From CAYFFO01 sp964342485 (GTDB lineage Bacteria > Chloroflexota > Dehalococcoidia > Lucifugimonadales > CAJWER01): a stretch of 15,245 nucleotides of DNA. The position numbers and the translations under genes were made by a program. The stretch spans positions 1-15,245 of the forward strand of contig CAYFFO010000037.1 in assembly GCA_964342485.1 (NCBI GenBank), written 5' to 3'. The notes under the pieces are model-generated. The model was not told the DNA's origin. It saw nothing but the letters and a program-made list of their open reading frames with translations, and did not search any database. Positions within the stretch are counted from its first letter, which is position 1. The number at the start of each line of letters is the position of its first letter. Of this stretch, positions 14,920 through 15,245 are shown one piece after another.

Positions 14920-15245
14920 CTATAGTGTTTTGAGTATTGTTTCTTTAATACGGTCAATTGCTAGGCCATCTGGTTTACCGAAATAGTGATTAACATGAGT
15001 TTGTATTTTTGACCATGTTTTTGGTTCTATGCCTGTGTTAAGAATTGATTTGGCCGCATTGCACAGATCCTCTGCATTGTTGAATATTAAGGATTCAGGG
15101 CAGCCAATCTGACTAGACCAATCCCGTCCAGTTTCATCTAGAGAAATTGATGGCACTCCACATAAAAGAGATTCTACGAGGGTAGATGAATGTGTCATAT
15201 TTATAACTAGGTCTGATGCTGCTATGAGTTCATTAGCATCAGTTT
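14920..15245 (-). CDS. Partial C-terminal end of a glycosyltransferase-like protein
   Basis: The open frame runs off the right edge, so the true start is outside the window; the internal Met codon at 15196-15198 is not a start. About 108 residues are visible. They include ELIAASDLVINMTHSSTLVE followed by SLLCGVPSISLD, the pattern of the C-terminal Rossmann half of GT-B glycosyltransferases and related UDP-sugar 2-epimerase-like enzymes. In that pattern an 'aaD...s.STL.Ea...G.P.i' block binds the nucleotide sugar. A role in cell-surface polysaccharide or glycolipid synthesis is inferred from the fold only. Its stop lies 69 nt from the stop of the ABC-F gene, which it faces. Confidence 0.6.
   Translation of the reverse strand, partial: TDANELIAASDLVINMTHSSTLVESLLCGVPSISLDETGRDWSSQIGCPESLIFNNAEDLCNAAKSILNTGIEPKTWSKIQTHVNHYFGKPDGLAIDRIKETILKTL

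Overview
The window is AT-rich bacterial DNA with tight spacing, strong AGGAGG-type ribosome binding sites and frequent GTG/TTG starts. It holds 12 complete protein genes and one gene cut by the right edge. I see no rRNA, tRNA, CRISPR array, insertion sequence or phage gene. The mix of PhyH oxygenase, TIM-barrel sugar isomerase, Gfo/Idh/MocA oxidoreductase, tandem 2-hydroxyacid dehydrogenases, LDH2-family dehydrogenase and D-aminoacylase recalls heterotrophic, possibly marine, lineages such as SAR202-type Chloroflexota. That placement is inference and not firm, because the window has no phylogenetic marker I can use reliably.

Layout. 18-677 is a six-helix membrane protein of unknown function, closed by a strong hairpin terminator (700-747). 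869-8911 is a run of seven same-strand genes that looks catabolic: xylose-isomerase-like TIM barrel, PhyH dioxygenase, glycosidase-like beta-propeller protein, Gfo/Idh/MocA oxidoreductase, two different D-2-hydroxyacid dehydrogenases and an LDH2-family malate/L-lactate-type dehydrogenase. A good sigma70-type promoter at 4493-4520 splits it into two likely transcription units: 869-4320 and 4550-8911. Convergent to it, on the minus strand, are an N-acyl-D-amino-acid deacylase (8985-10571) and an adenosine-kinase-like PfkB kinase (10760-11689). A divergent intergenic region then leads to a leucine-rich-repeat lipoprotein (11937-12806) and an ABC-F ATPase (12850-14850). At the right edge a minus-strand gene enters, probably a glycosyltransferase or related sugar enzyme.

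How the genes may work together (inference). The TIM barrel, propeller and Gfo proteins suggest processing of a sugar or sugar acid. The two D-2-hydroxyacid dehydrogenases next to an LDH2-family enzyme could oxidise one stereoisomer of a 2-hydroxy acid to the 2-oxo acid and reduce it to the other. No transporter, sulfo-lyase, aldolase or regulator lies in the window, so the substrate cannot be named. The most notable points are this paired-stereochemistry module, a Gfo protein whose usual catalytic Asp is Trp, and two operator-like inverted repeats positioned on putative promoter elements.
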